Shown in pieces: positions 1-4,497 of a stretch of DNA of 6,744 nt; position 1 is the stretch's first letter; each line of letters begins with the position of its first letter. The stretch spans positions 1 through 6,744 of the forward strand of contig JANYLL010000196.1 in the NCBI GenBank assembly GCA_025357895.1, written 5' to 3'. The DNA is from Ignavibacteriota bacterium (lineage in GTDB: Bacteria; Bacteroidota; Ignavibacteria; Palsa-1295). The translations under genes were made by a program, and so were the position numbers. Under the pieces are notes generated by a model. It had not been told where the DNA came from. It searched no databases and saw only the letters and a program-made list of their open reading frames with translations.

Positions 1-1
1 T

Positions 2-814
2 ACAGCTTCAGAGTGTGCTAGGTTGAGACCGTGGAGAGGAGCAACACCTCAGGCTGTATCAGAATTTCAACAACAGTTTGATTCCTTACGTAAATATATT
101 GAAATATGCGCGAATGATGTTGGTTCTTCTCATGCATTTAAAGCACTACTGGGTGATTGCCAATATACTAATTCCACAGATACAACACGATATGATCGGT
201 TTAGGGATTGGTGCATTTCAGTATTAAATCTCAATACAACAGATCCCTATTATTTCTGTGCAGATATTGAAGTAATTTGGGCAACATATTTATATGGCAA
301 ATGGAAAATACCAAATGCAGCTCTTGCAATTGCAGAGTATCTTGCAACAAATTCATATTGTAACGATGAAGGATTGCATACATTCATCAACAATACCATC
401 CGCAGCCGGCACGATACGTGGCAAACACTTCATGACGGTGGTGATATGACTCCGGAAGATACCACTCTTCCATCCCTCGAAAAACTCGGGCTTGGCTTCT
501 TGCTGAAGAACGATGTTCATGGGCAGCTAACTCCGCTTCCGTGTCAGTATTTTGCTTCCTTTACTGTATCGCAGAACCCATTTAAAGATGAAATGAAACT
601 ACGCTTCAGCTTAAACAGAATGGCTTATACCACTATCGATATTTTCGATGAACTGGGCAGACCGTATTATGGTAACGGAACAGGAAGGACTTTCGAAGCG
701 GGAGATCAGGAAGTAGTAATTGACGGAAGATCGCTTCCTTCAGGCACGCTCTATGCCAGAATATCTACCGGCTTCGGAGAAGTGAAGACGGTAAAACTTG
801 TGCATGAGAAATAA
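2..814 (+). CDS. T9SS-sorted secreted protein, copy 1 (5' end outside window)
   Basis: The reading frame is open from position 2. Residues before the first in-frame TTG (position 23) already align with copy 2 (TASECARLRPWRG against TTSECATLRPWRG), so the true start and signal peptide lie upstream of the window. The last ~84 residues form a type A C-terminal sorting domain: a QNPF opening, an LRFSLNRMAY strand, IDIFDELGR, AGDQEV, IDGRSLPSG, LYARIST and a basic KTVKLVHEK tail. In known T9SS systems this domain directs transport across the outer membrane and is then cleaved. The N-terminal domain (about 200 residues) is not a family I recognise. It carries six cysteines at positions shared with copy 2, plus one extra Cys in PLPCQYF, which suggests disulfides outside the cytoplasm. 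The protein is co-oriented with copy 2, with no real gap between them. Cargo role is well supported; molecular function is unknown. Confidence 0.85.
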   Translation, partial: TASECARLRPWRGATPQAVSEFQQQFDSLRKYIEICANDVGSSHAFKALLGDCQYTNSTDTTRYDRFRDWCISVLNLNTTDPYYFCADIEVIWATYLYGKWKIPNAALAIAEYLATNSYCNDEGLHTFINNTIRSRHDTWQTLHDGGDMTPEDTTLPSLEKLGLGFLLKNDVHGQLTPLPCQYFASFTVSQNPFKDEMKLRFSLNRMAYTTIDIFDELGRPYYGNGTGRTFEAGDQEVVIDGRSLPSGTLYARISTGFGEVKTVKLVHEK

Positions 815-1748
815 CCTCACCCCAACCCTCTCCTTATCAAGGAGAGGAAGATTTTTTGTCGGATGCTGCGCAGTCATGCTCTGCGCAGCATCGGCGTTTG
901 GGCAGAATCCTCAGCCGATGGCTGTGTTAATAGACACAACTTCAGAATGTGCTACCCTGCGACCTTGGAGAGGGGTTTCACCACAAACTGAACAGGATTA
1001 TGCTCAACAATACGATTCTCTTCGAAAATATATTGAGCTATGCGCAATTGAACAGCTTTCTTTCCATGCTTTTACATCACTTATATCGGATTGCCAATAT
1101 ACCAATATTACAGATACTACACGTTTTGACCGATTTAGAGAATGGTGTAAATCAGTTTTGTACTTAAATACTACCGAGTCAGATTACTTTTGTGCAGATT
1201 TAGAAGCAATAGCAACAACATATTTTTATGGTAAATGGAAAATTCCGAATGCTGCATTAGCAATATTCGAATACCTTGCCAATAACCATAACTGCAATAG
1301 TGAGGGATTGCAACAGGAAATTAAAGATAATATCCGCAGCCGCCACGATACGTGGAAAACACTTCATGATGGAGGTGATACGACGGCAGAGGATACAGTT
1401 TTGCCATCGCTCGAAAAACTCGGGCTTGGGTTCTTGCTCAAGCAAGATGTTCATGGTCCTGTTTCACCTCTTCCAAGTCAGTATCTGACTTCGTTTACTG
1501 CGTCGCAGAATCCGTTCAAAGGTGAAACAAAACTCCGCTTCACCTTAAACAGAATGGCATATATCACCATCGATATTTTCGATGAACTTGGCAGACCATA
1601 TTACGGGAATGGTGATGGGAGAACATTTGAAGCAGGCGATCAGGAAGTGCCTATAGATGGAAGGTCTCTTCCTTCGGGTTCACTTTATGCCCGAATATCA
1701 ACTGGGTTCGGAGAGGTGAAAACAGTGAAATTAGTGCATGAAAAATAG
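804..1748 (+). CDS. T9SS-sorted secreted protein, copy 2 (314 aa)
   Basis: This is a full-length paralogue of the preceding gene. I chose ATG 804; TTG 798 is also in frame, and ATG 876 would leave only a stub of a signal peptide. ATG 804 overlaps the end of copy 1 by 11 bases. Residues 13-33 look like a Sec signal peptide: basic RRGR, hydrophobic FFVGCCAVMLCAASAFG, cleavage probably before Q34. Residues 2-16 (NLTPTLSLSRRGR) are encoded by a palindromic repeat, so the N-terminus may be repeat-derived. The middle domain has cysteines at about 49, 80, 97, 115, 130 and 164, all matched in copy 1, and a shared YGKWKIPNAALAI block. The final 84 residues (231-314) are the T9SS type A sorting domain and match copy 1 at 76 of 84 positions. 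The mature protein is expected at the cell surface or released. Function of the cysteine-containing domain is unknown. Confidence 0.85.
   Translation: MRNNLTPTLSLSRRGRFFVGCCAVMLCAASAFGQNPQPMAVLIDTTSECATLRPWRGVSPQTEQDYAQQYDSLRKYIELCAIEQLSFHAFTSLISDCQYTNITDTTRFDRFREWCKSVLYLNTTESDYFCADLEAIATTYFYGKWKIPNAALAIFEYLANNHNCNSEGLQQEIKDNIRSRHDTWKTLHDGGDTTAEDTVLPSLEKLGLGFLLKQDVHGPVSPLPSQYLTSFTASQNPFKGETKLRFTLNRMAYITIDIFDELGRPYYGNGDGRTFEAGDQEVPIDGRSLPSGSLYARISTGFGEVKTVKLVHEK
827..857 (+). terminator. Hairpin plus T-run after copy 1, part of a dispersed-type palindromic repeat
   Basis: A 9-bp stem (827-835 with 839-847, sequence CCTCTCCTT / AAGGAGAGG) closes a 3-base loop, and a run of six T follows at 852-857. 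This has the shape of an intrinsic terminator for copy 1. The surrounding CCTCACCCCAACCCTCTCC sequence translates as LTPTLSLSRRG, the familiar spurious peptide of intergenic palindromic repeats in many bacterial genomes. It lies between the chosen start of copy 2 and its hydrophobic signal segment, so it would attenuate copy 2 if it acts as a terminator. Stem and T-run are seen directly; termination activity is inferred. Confidence 0.5.
862..892. repeat. Palindrome, 12-bp arms, within signal-peptide codons of copy 2
   Basis: GATGCTGCGCAG (862-873) and CTGCGCAGCATC (881-892) are perfect inverted repeats around a 7-base spacer. They encode the GCCAVMLCAAS segment of the signal peptide. The same palindrome recurs at 1797-1825. 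Because codons outside the arms also match between the two sites, shared coding ancestry explains the recurrence better than independent insertion of a mobile hairpin, although both remain possible. In mRNA the hairpin would sit about 60 nt after the start codon. Confidence 0.75.
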
Positions 1749-1758
1749 ACCGGAATTA

Positions 1759-1848
1759 ATGGAATTAGGAAACAAATTTCTGAAATTCATAATCGGATGC
1801 TGCGCAGTAATGCTCTGCGCAGCATTTGGTCTGAATTCAGCAGTTTGA
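1759..1848 (+). pseudogene. Signal-peptide stub of a third paralogue (29 codons)
   Basis: A short frame from ATG 1759 to TGA 1846-1848 encodes a peptide with KFIIGCCAVMLCAAFG at its centre, matching RFFVGCCAVMLCAASAFG of copy 2. The alignment holds by codon: synonymous change in the Val codon (GTC to GTA), a two-codon deletion after CAA, and TTTGGNCNGAAT shared beyond the palindrome. No cysteine-rich or sorting domain follows; the frame ends 2 bp before the 3' end of the convergent anti-sigma gene. I infer the 5' relic of a third tandem copy, truncated by rearrangement. It could instead be a functional small hydrophobic peptide, or a hairpin repeat that happens to be open. Its N-terminus (MELGNKFLKF) lacks the LTPTLSL insert and may show the ancestral form. 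Confidence 0.5.
1797..1825. repeat. Second copy of the signal-peptide palindrome, 11-bp arms
   Basis: ATGCTGCGCAG (1797-1807) and CTGCGCAGCAT (1815-1825) are perfect inverted arms with a 7-base spacer that differs from the first copy by one base (TAATGCT against TCATGCT). The palindrome lies between two convergent transcription units and might help end both, but no T-run follows on either strand, so I do not call it an intrinsic terminator. Confidence 0.7.
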
Positions 1849-1850
1849 TT

Positions 1851-2279
1851 TCAAACTTCAAATTTTACATTCACCGTTGTTCCATTTTCTCCAAAATCAA
1901 AATGGACATCATCGGCAAGTGTTTTGATGAGGAAAACACCTCTGCCGTTGGGAGTATAAAGATTTTCTTCTTTCGTAGGGTCGGGTATCGCTTCAGGAGC
2001 AAATCCTTTGCCGTAATCATGAACGCTGATATTCACGGTGTTAGATGTTATCGTCACTTCTATATCGACAAATTTTCCGGGGGAATTATGAGAGCCATGG
2101 CGGATGGCATTTGTAACCGCTTCGCTTAAAGCAAGCATGATATCAAAGCGTTTTGATTCAGGAATTGCAGTTTGGATCAGATGTTCATCAGCCCAGGAAT
2201 AGACATGATGCAGTTCTTCCAATGACGCAGGAATGCGGATATTCTCCTGATATAAAATATGTTCTGTTTCTACGGTCAC
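1851..2279 (-). CDS. RsbW/SpoIIAB-type anti-sigma factor serine kinase (HATPase_c_2)
   Basis: The protein is a GHKL ATPase of the anti-sigma family, 142 residues from GTG 2279. ATP-binding boxes are visible: N-box LSEAVTNAIRHG (Glu53, Asn57), G1 box HDYGKGF (Asp88, Gly90, Gly92), and G2 box NGRGVFLIKTLADD (from about 111). In the family, such proteins bind and silence a sigma factor and phosphorylate a STAS-domain anti-anti-sigma partner on Ser or Thr, with a PP2C phosphatase reversing this. None of these partners is in the window. The GTG start overlaps the upstream TGA as GTGA, indicating translational coupling. A TTG at 2303 would add eight residues (150 aa) and a 28-base overlap; I prefer GTG but cannot exclude TTG. 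The family assignment is firm; the target sigma factor is unknown. Confidence 0.88.
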   Translation of the reverse strand: MTVETEHILYQENIRIPASLEELHHVYSWADEHLIQTAIPESKRFDIMLALSEAVTNAIRHGSHNSPGKFVDIEVTITSNTVNISVHDYGKGFAPEAIPDPTKEENLYTPNGRGVFLIKTLADDVHFDFGENGTTVNVKFEV

Positions 2280-2677
2280 AAAGTTTCGCGGCTTATCAAC
2301 CAATTTTTCAGCATTGCAAGATCTTCGATAAATCGAGATAATTTTGCTCTTGCCTCAGGTGTGGATGAGGTAAGTTCCGTCGTTGTAATATGACTTTCAG
2401 CTTCATAGCGCATAAGAATTCCTTTTATCTTTTCTACGGATTCGAGAAAGCTTTGTTGCATCCGATCAAAGCCTTGGGTATGCGGTCCTTCGCGTCGGAT
2501 AATATCAAAAATACGTTTTGCAAAAGCTGCATGAAACGTCAAATCATAAAGAACAGGCGAATCAATTGGCAGCGGTGAAATAATACTGCGCAGTAATTCA
2601 CGCTCTTTCAAACTCTTAGAGACGGATCCCGAAAAGAAATCATCAAGAAGAGTATCGGTACTCATTGTTTTTTGCAT
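2276..2677 (-). CDS. Hypothetical helical protein coupled to the anti-sigma kinase (133 aa)
   Basis: I do not recognise this family. ATG 2677 gives 133 residues; a second ATG at 2665 (MSTDTLLDDFF) would give 129. A GGGAAAA stretch lies just upstream, a weak ribosome-site candidate. The sequence has no signal peptide or membrane segment and looks soluble and largely alpha-helical: a charged helix near 20-35 (KSLKERELLRSI), a segment near 45-63 (DLTFHAAFAKRIFDIIRRE), another near 70-95, and a C-terminal helix 107-130 ending KNWLISRETL. It is the first gene of a two-gene unit, and its stop overlaps the start of the anti-sigma kinase by GTGA. The coupling suggests a stoichiometric partner or regulator of that kinase, but this is inference from position only. 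It has no visible STAS fold signature (no D-S/T-G motif). Confidence 0.7.
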   Translation of the reverse strand: MQKTMSTDTLLDDFFSGSVSKSLKERELLRSIISPLPIDSPVLYDLTFHAAFAKRIFDIIRREGPHTQGFDRMQQSFLESVEKIKGILMRYEAESHITTTELTSSTPEARAKLSRFIEDLAMLKNWLISRETL

Positions 2678-2847
2678 TGTTTTCCCGTCTTATCAATTTC
2701 ATCACAATTCGGTAACAACCTCTTAATATACAATGGGTATTTTTGCATTCAGAAATGAGAATTCATTTAGACACAACAACTTCTCACCGATCTCACAAAT
2801 TTGCCGCTACCTCCACCGGCATCGTATGACAAAAAGGACAACAATCA
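2678..2847. other. Intergenic region upstream of the minus-strand regulatory pair
   Basis: About 170 bases separate the start of the 133-residue protein from the terminator of the next minus-strand gene. The promoter of the two-gene unit should lie here. Reading the minus strand I see an AT-rich TATATT-like hexamer near 2730, but no clear -35 or -33 partner and no exact TAnnTTTG box. No RNA gene or further reading frame of note is visible. Confidence 0.35.
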
Positions 2848-2881
2848 AAAGGTCAGGGCTTTGCGAAAAGTCCTGACCTTT
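2848..2881 (-). terminator. Strong 15-bp hairpin terminator after the HRDC gene
   Basis: AAAGGTCAGGGCTTT (2848-2862) pairs with AAAGTCCTGACCTTT (2867-2881) around a GCGA tetraloop; all 15 positions pair, with a single G-T wobble. It starts 13 bases beyond the stop codon of the HRDC-domain gene. The U-rich tail on the minus strand (CCTTTTGATTGTTG) is short. The plus strand has a better tail (CCTTTATTTTTC), so the element may work in both directions, although no plus-strand gene ends nearby. Confidence 0.75.
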
Positions 2882-2894
2882 ATTTTTCATTAAC

Positions 2895-3416
2895 TTAAAC
2901 AGGTGTAACGGCACTTGCACTTACTAAACCAAGTAATTCATTTCCGTATTTTTCGAAATGCTCGGGTGTAAGATCCGAAGTGATGGCTTTGAGAGCATCA
3001 GCATCTTTCGGCTTTGCTTTGACTAAGTCTTCAAGCTGTTTATTATTAAATAGGATATACGGCTTGATCTTTTCCTCGCGTGCAACAGTGTTGCGCCATT
3101 TGCGAATATTCTCATAAAGCGGCAGATCTTCAGCAGGAAGTTCAGGGGCATGTTCCATGCGCTCAGGCTTACGGGTTTCCATGCGGGGCTGCGACATACG
3201 CGGTTCACGGCGATCACGATCGCCTCTTCCACGATCTCTGTCATCCCGATCATTACGCCGATGATCTTCTTCGTATGCAATAAGCAGATTCCATGACGCG
3301 GGATCGCCGGAATACGCTGATTGCCAATGATGAACGCGCTTGCCTTGTAAGAATGTCCCGACGGCTGCTTCGCTTGCTTCGTCGGCGACGTGAAATGTTT
3401 TGATTTGTAATGCCAT
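2895..3416 (-). CDS. HRDC-domain protein with Arg/Asp-rich linker (173 aa)
   Basis: Three parts are visible. Residues 1-50 (MALQIKTFHVADEASEAAVGTFL, then WNLLIAYEE; ferredoxin-like by pattern) resemble the N-terminal part of small stand-alone HRDC proteins of Bacteroidota. Residues 50-90 are a low-complexity linker dominated by Arg, Asp and Gly (NDRDDRDRGRGDRDRR), followed by Pro/Arg/Met-rich sequence. Residues 97-167 match an HRDC domain: LYENIRKWRNTVAREEKIKPYILFNN, QLEDLVKAKPKD, and a terminal LTPEHFEKYGNELLGLV. HRDC domains occur in RecQ helicases and RNase D, where they help bind nucleic acid; there is no helicase or nuclease domain here. A nucleic-acid-binding role is inferred. The gene begins 100 bases after tRNA-Val, has no Shine-Dalgarno sequence, and ends at a strong terminator. 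HRDC assignment is good; cellular role is unknown. Confidence 0.82.
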   Translation of the reverse strand: MALQIKTFHVADEASEAAVGTFLQGKRVHHWQSAYSGDPASWNLLIAYEEDHRRNDRDDRDRGRGDRDRREPRMSQPRMETRKPERMEHAPELPAEDLPLYENIRKWRNTVAREEKIKPYILFNNKQLEDLVKAKPKDADALKAITSDLTPEHFEKYGNELLGLVSASAVTPV

Positions 3417-3516
3417 AGTTCTTAGGTTTTAGTGTCAGGTATTTAGTATCAGTATCAGGGTAAAGGTTTTGGAGATCAGCCTGACATTTGATCTCCGACA
3501 CCAGAACCCTGCTTCG
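3417..3516. other. Spacer between tRNA-Val and the HRDC gene with an 8-bp inverted repeat
   Basis: GGAGATCA (3471-3478) and TGATCTCC (3489-3496) form an inverted repeat with a 10-base loop. There is no T-run on the minus strand afterwards, so termination between the tRNA and the HRDC gene is doubtful and they may share a transcript. The rest is rich in short TATCAG and GTCAGG words (GTATCAGTATCAGG) that look like degenerate simple repeats. Confidence 0.4.
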
Positions 3517-3591
3517 TGGGCATTACAGGATTTGAACCTGTGACCTATCGCGTGTGAGGCGATCGCTCTAGACCAACTGAGCTAAATGCCC
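3517..3591 (-). tRNA. tRNA-Val (anticodon CAC)
   Basis: The minus strand folds into a complete cloverleaf of 75 nt: acceptor GGGCATT/AATGCCC, spacer TA, D-stem GCTC/GAGC with loop AGTTGGTCTA, anticodon stem ATCGC/GCGAT with 7-nt loop CTCACAC, variable AGGTC, T-arm ACAGG-TTCAAAT-CCTGT, and discriminator A. The anticodon at 3554-3556 is CAC, which reads GUG valine codons. CCA is not encoded (ACG follows), so it must be added after transcription, as is common in Bacteroidota. All stems pair fully. Confidence 0.95.
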
Positions 3592-3596
3592 GAATA

Positions 3597-3665
3597 AAAG
3601 TCAAAAGTCGAAAATCAAAAGTAAAAAAATCAATTTTTGACTTTTTACTTTTTATTTTTGACTTT
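3597..3665. repeat. A/T-rich two-step inverted repeat between the DUF4412 gene and tRNA-Val
   Basis: The outer arms AAAGTCAAAA (3597-3606) and TTTTGACTTT (3656-3665) pair over 10 bp, and the inner arms AAAAGTAAAAA (3617-3627) and TTTTTACTTTT (3642-3652) over 11 bp. They enclose a 14-base loop, with a bulge on one side. The purine-rich half is built of degenerate AAAAGTC/AAAATC words. The element begins one base beyond the stop codon of the minus-strand DUF4412 gene and ends just before the tRNA, so it may end that transcript. Its low GC content makes it a weak intrinsic terminator. Confidence 0.55.
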
Positions 3666-3666
3666 A

Positions 3667-4365
3667 TCAGTGCCCGCCCATTCCGGCAGGCATCTGCATG
3701 ATCTTTATATCCGTAGGTACGGTAAAGATTGAATCATCAAGTTTTTTCTGCTCGTATTTGAGGAATGAAACAGAGCTTTCGGTTTTACCCTCCTTTATTG
3801 ATTCCATCCTAATCGGCAGCAATCCCTTTTCAAACAATTCTTCGATCTCGTGATTGCTTCCGCTTTTACGTCCGCGAGATAACCCCATACTGCCATTTTT
3901 AAAAGCACTCTTCAATGCCTGGATCATTGACTTTGGAAGATCCTTCGTCATCCACCAATTGCTTATGCCGCCTTTTTCCGAAGTTACAGTATAGAGTTCA
4001 CAGTTATAACCATTGATCATTTTTTTCTCATCAGTCTCTTTAACGGAAGACTTCTGATCAGAGCTTTTTGCCATATCTTCGATTTTTTTCATATCCATTT
4101 CCATGCCCATTTTCTGGGCTGCCATGACCATAGTCATTTTCTCCGATGACCGGTCCATATACATTGCCATGCTTCCTTGAGGAGCTTCTATTTGTATCAA
4201 GGACTTTTCACCTTTAGTACTTATACTCATAGGAATTGGTTTTTCACCAAAGCTTGATGAAGATACTTCCATAGAGATCACACCTTCAAAAGCTTGTGCA
4301 AAAACACTTGTCGAGACGAAGAGCATTAATGCTGCACCAAGAAAAAAACCCGATAAATATTTCAT
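3667..4365 (-). CDS. Secreted methionine-rich DUF4412 protein (232 aa)
   Basis: I start the protein at ATG 4365, which gives a clean Sec signal peptide (MKYLSGFFLGAALMLFVSTSVFAQ, cleaved near residue 23-25). An upstream in-frame start at 4422 would place 19 unlikely residues before it. The mature part fits DUF4412: an opening EGVISMEVSS strand, a Met-rich central stretch, the family-typical INGYNCELYTVTSEKGG-NWWMTKDL block (about 117-143, with the only cysteine, C122), then LPIRMESI and a closing IFTVPTDIKIMQMP. There are 23 Met in 232 residues, several in MxM runs (66/68/70, 77/79/81, 86/88/90/92, 223/225). The location is periplasm or outer-membrane side. No lipobox is seen. The molecular function of the family is not known to me; metal binding by Met clusters is speculation. 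It is transcribed away from the YfhO-like gene from a shared 132-base intergenic region. Confidence 0.82.
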   Translation of the reverse strand: MKYLSGFFLGAALMLFVSTSVFAQAFEGVISMEVSSSSFGEKPIPMSISTKGEKSLIQIEAPQGSMAMYMDRSSEKMTMVMAAQKMGMEMDMKKIEDMAKSSDQKSSVKETDEKKMINGYNCELYTVTSEKGGISNWWMTKDLPKSMIQALKSAFKNGSMGLSRGRKSGSNHEIEELFEKGLLPIRMESIKEGKTESSVSFLKYEQKKLDDSIFTVPTDIKIMQMPAGMGGH

Positions 4366-4474
4366 ATAATTTACAGTTTGTTTAGGAAAGAAACAAACGA
4401 GGGGAGCTACAAACGGGTTCACTTTGATAGAGATTAGAAACCAACTCCGATTCCCGCCGTATTTTTGAAATTAA

Positions 4475-4482
4475 TACTTTTG
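4475..4482 (+). promoter_or_regulatory. Possible Bacteroidota -7 box upstream of the YfhO-like gene
   Basis: TACTTTTG fits the TAnnTTTG consensus of the primary Bacteroidota promoter and lies 15 bases before the start codon, implying a very short leader. No TTG sits at the expected ~19-base spacing upstream; the nearest (4465-4467) is only 7 bases away. The call is therefore tentative. I found no matching box on the minus strand for the divergent DUF4412 gene. Confidence 0.3.
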
Positions 4483-4497
4483 TACATTTTATAAGTC

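Noticed and set aside
852..890. Lipoprotein signal (FVGC or VMLC) in copy 2
   Set aside because: The residues before the cysteines do not fit a lipobox well, the hydrophobic segment runs past them to AFG|Q, and a T9SS sorting domain at the other end fits a Sec signal peptide better.
949..1488. Several 65-72 codon frames on both strands inside the second T9SS gene
   Set aside because: They overlap a long, well-supported coding sequence in other frames and show no domain, signal or start context of their own.
2581..2600. ACTGCGCAGT palindrome, resembling the core of the signal-peptide palindromes
   Set aside because: Only the eight-base CTGCGCAG core is shared, flanks differ, and it lies in coding sequence of the 133-residue protein; most likely coincidence.
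2895..3416. Diversity-generating retroelement, suggested by the HRDC accessory-like protein
   Set aside because: No reverse transcriptase, template/variable repeat pair or C-type lectin target is present in the window.
3023..3501. Overlapping minus-strand frames (82-85 codons) in the HRDC region
   Set aside because: Their Arg-rich translations come from the Arg/Asp linker DNA and the tRNA spacer read in other frames; the HRDC domain frame explains the region.
3517..3591. tRNA as an integration site for a genomic island
   Set aside because: No integrase gene and no duplicated tRNA 3' end are visible on either side within the window.
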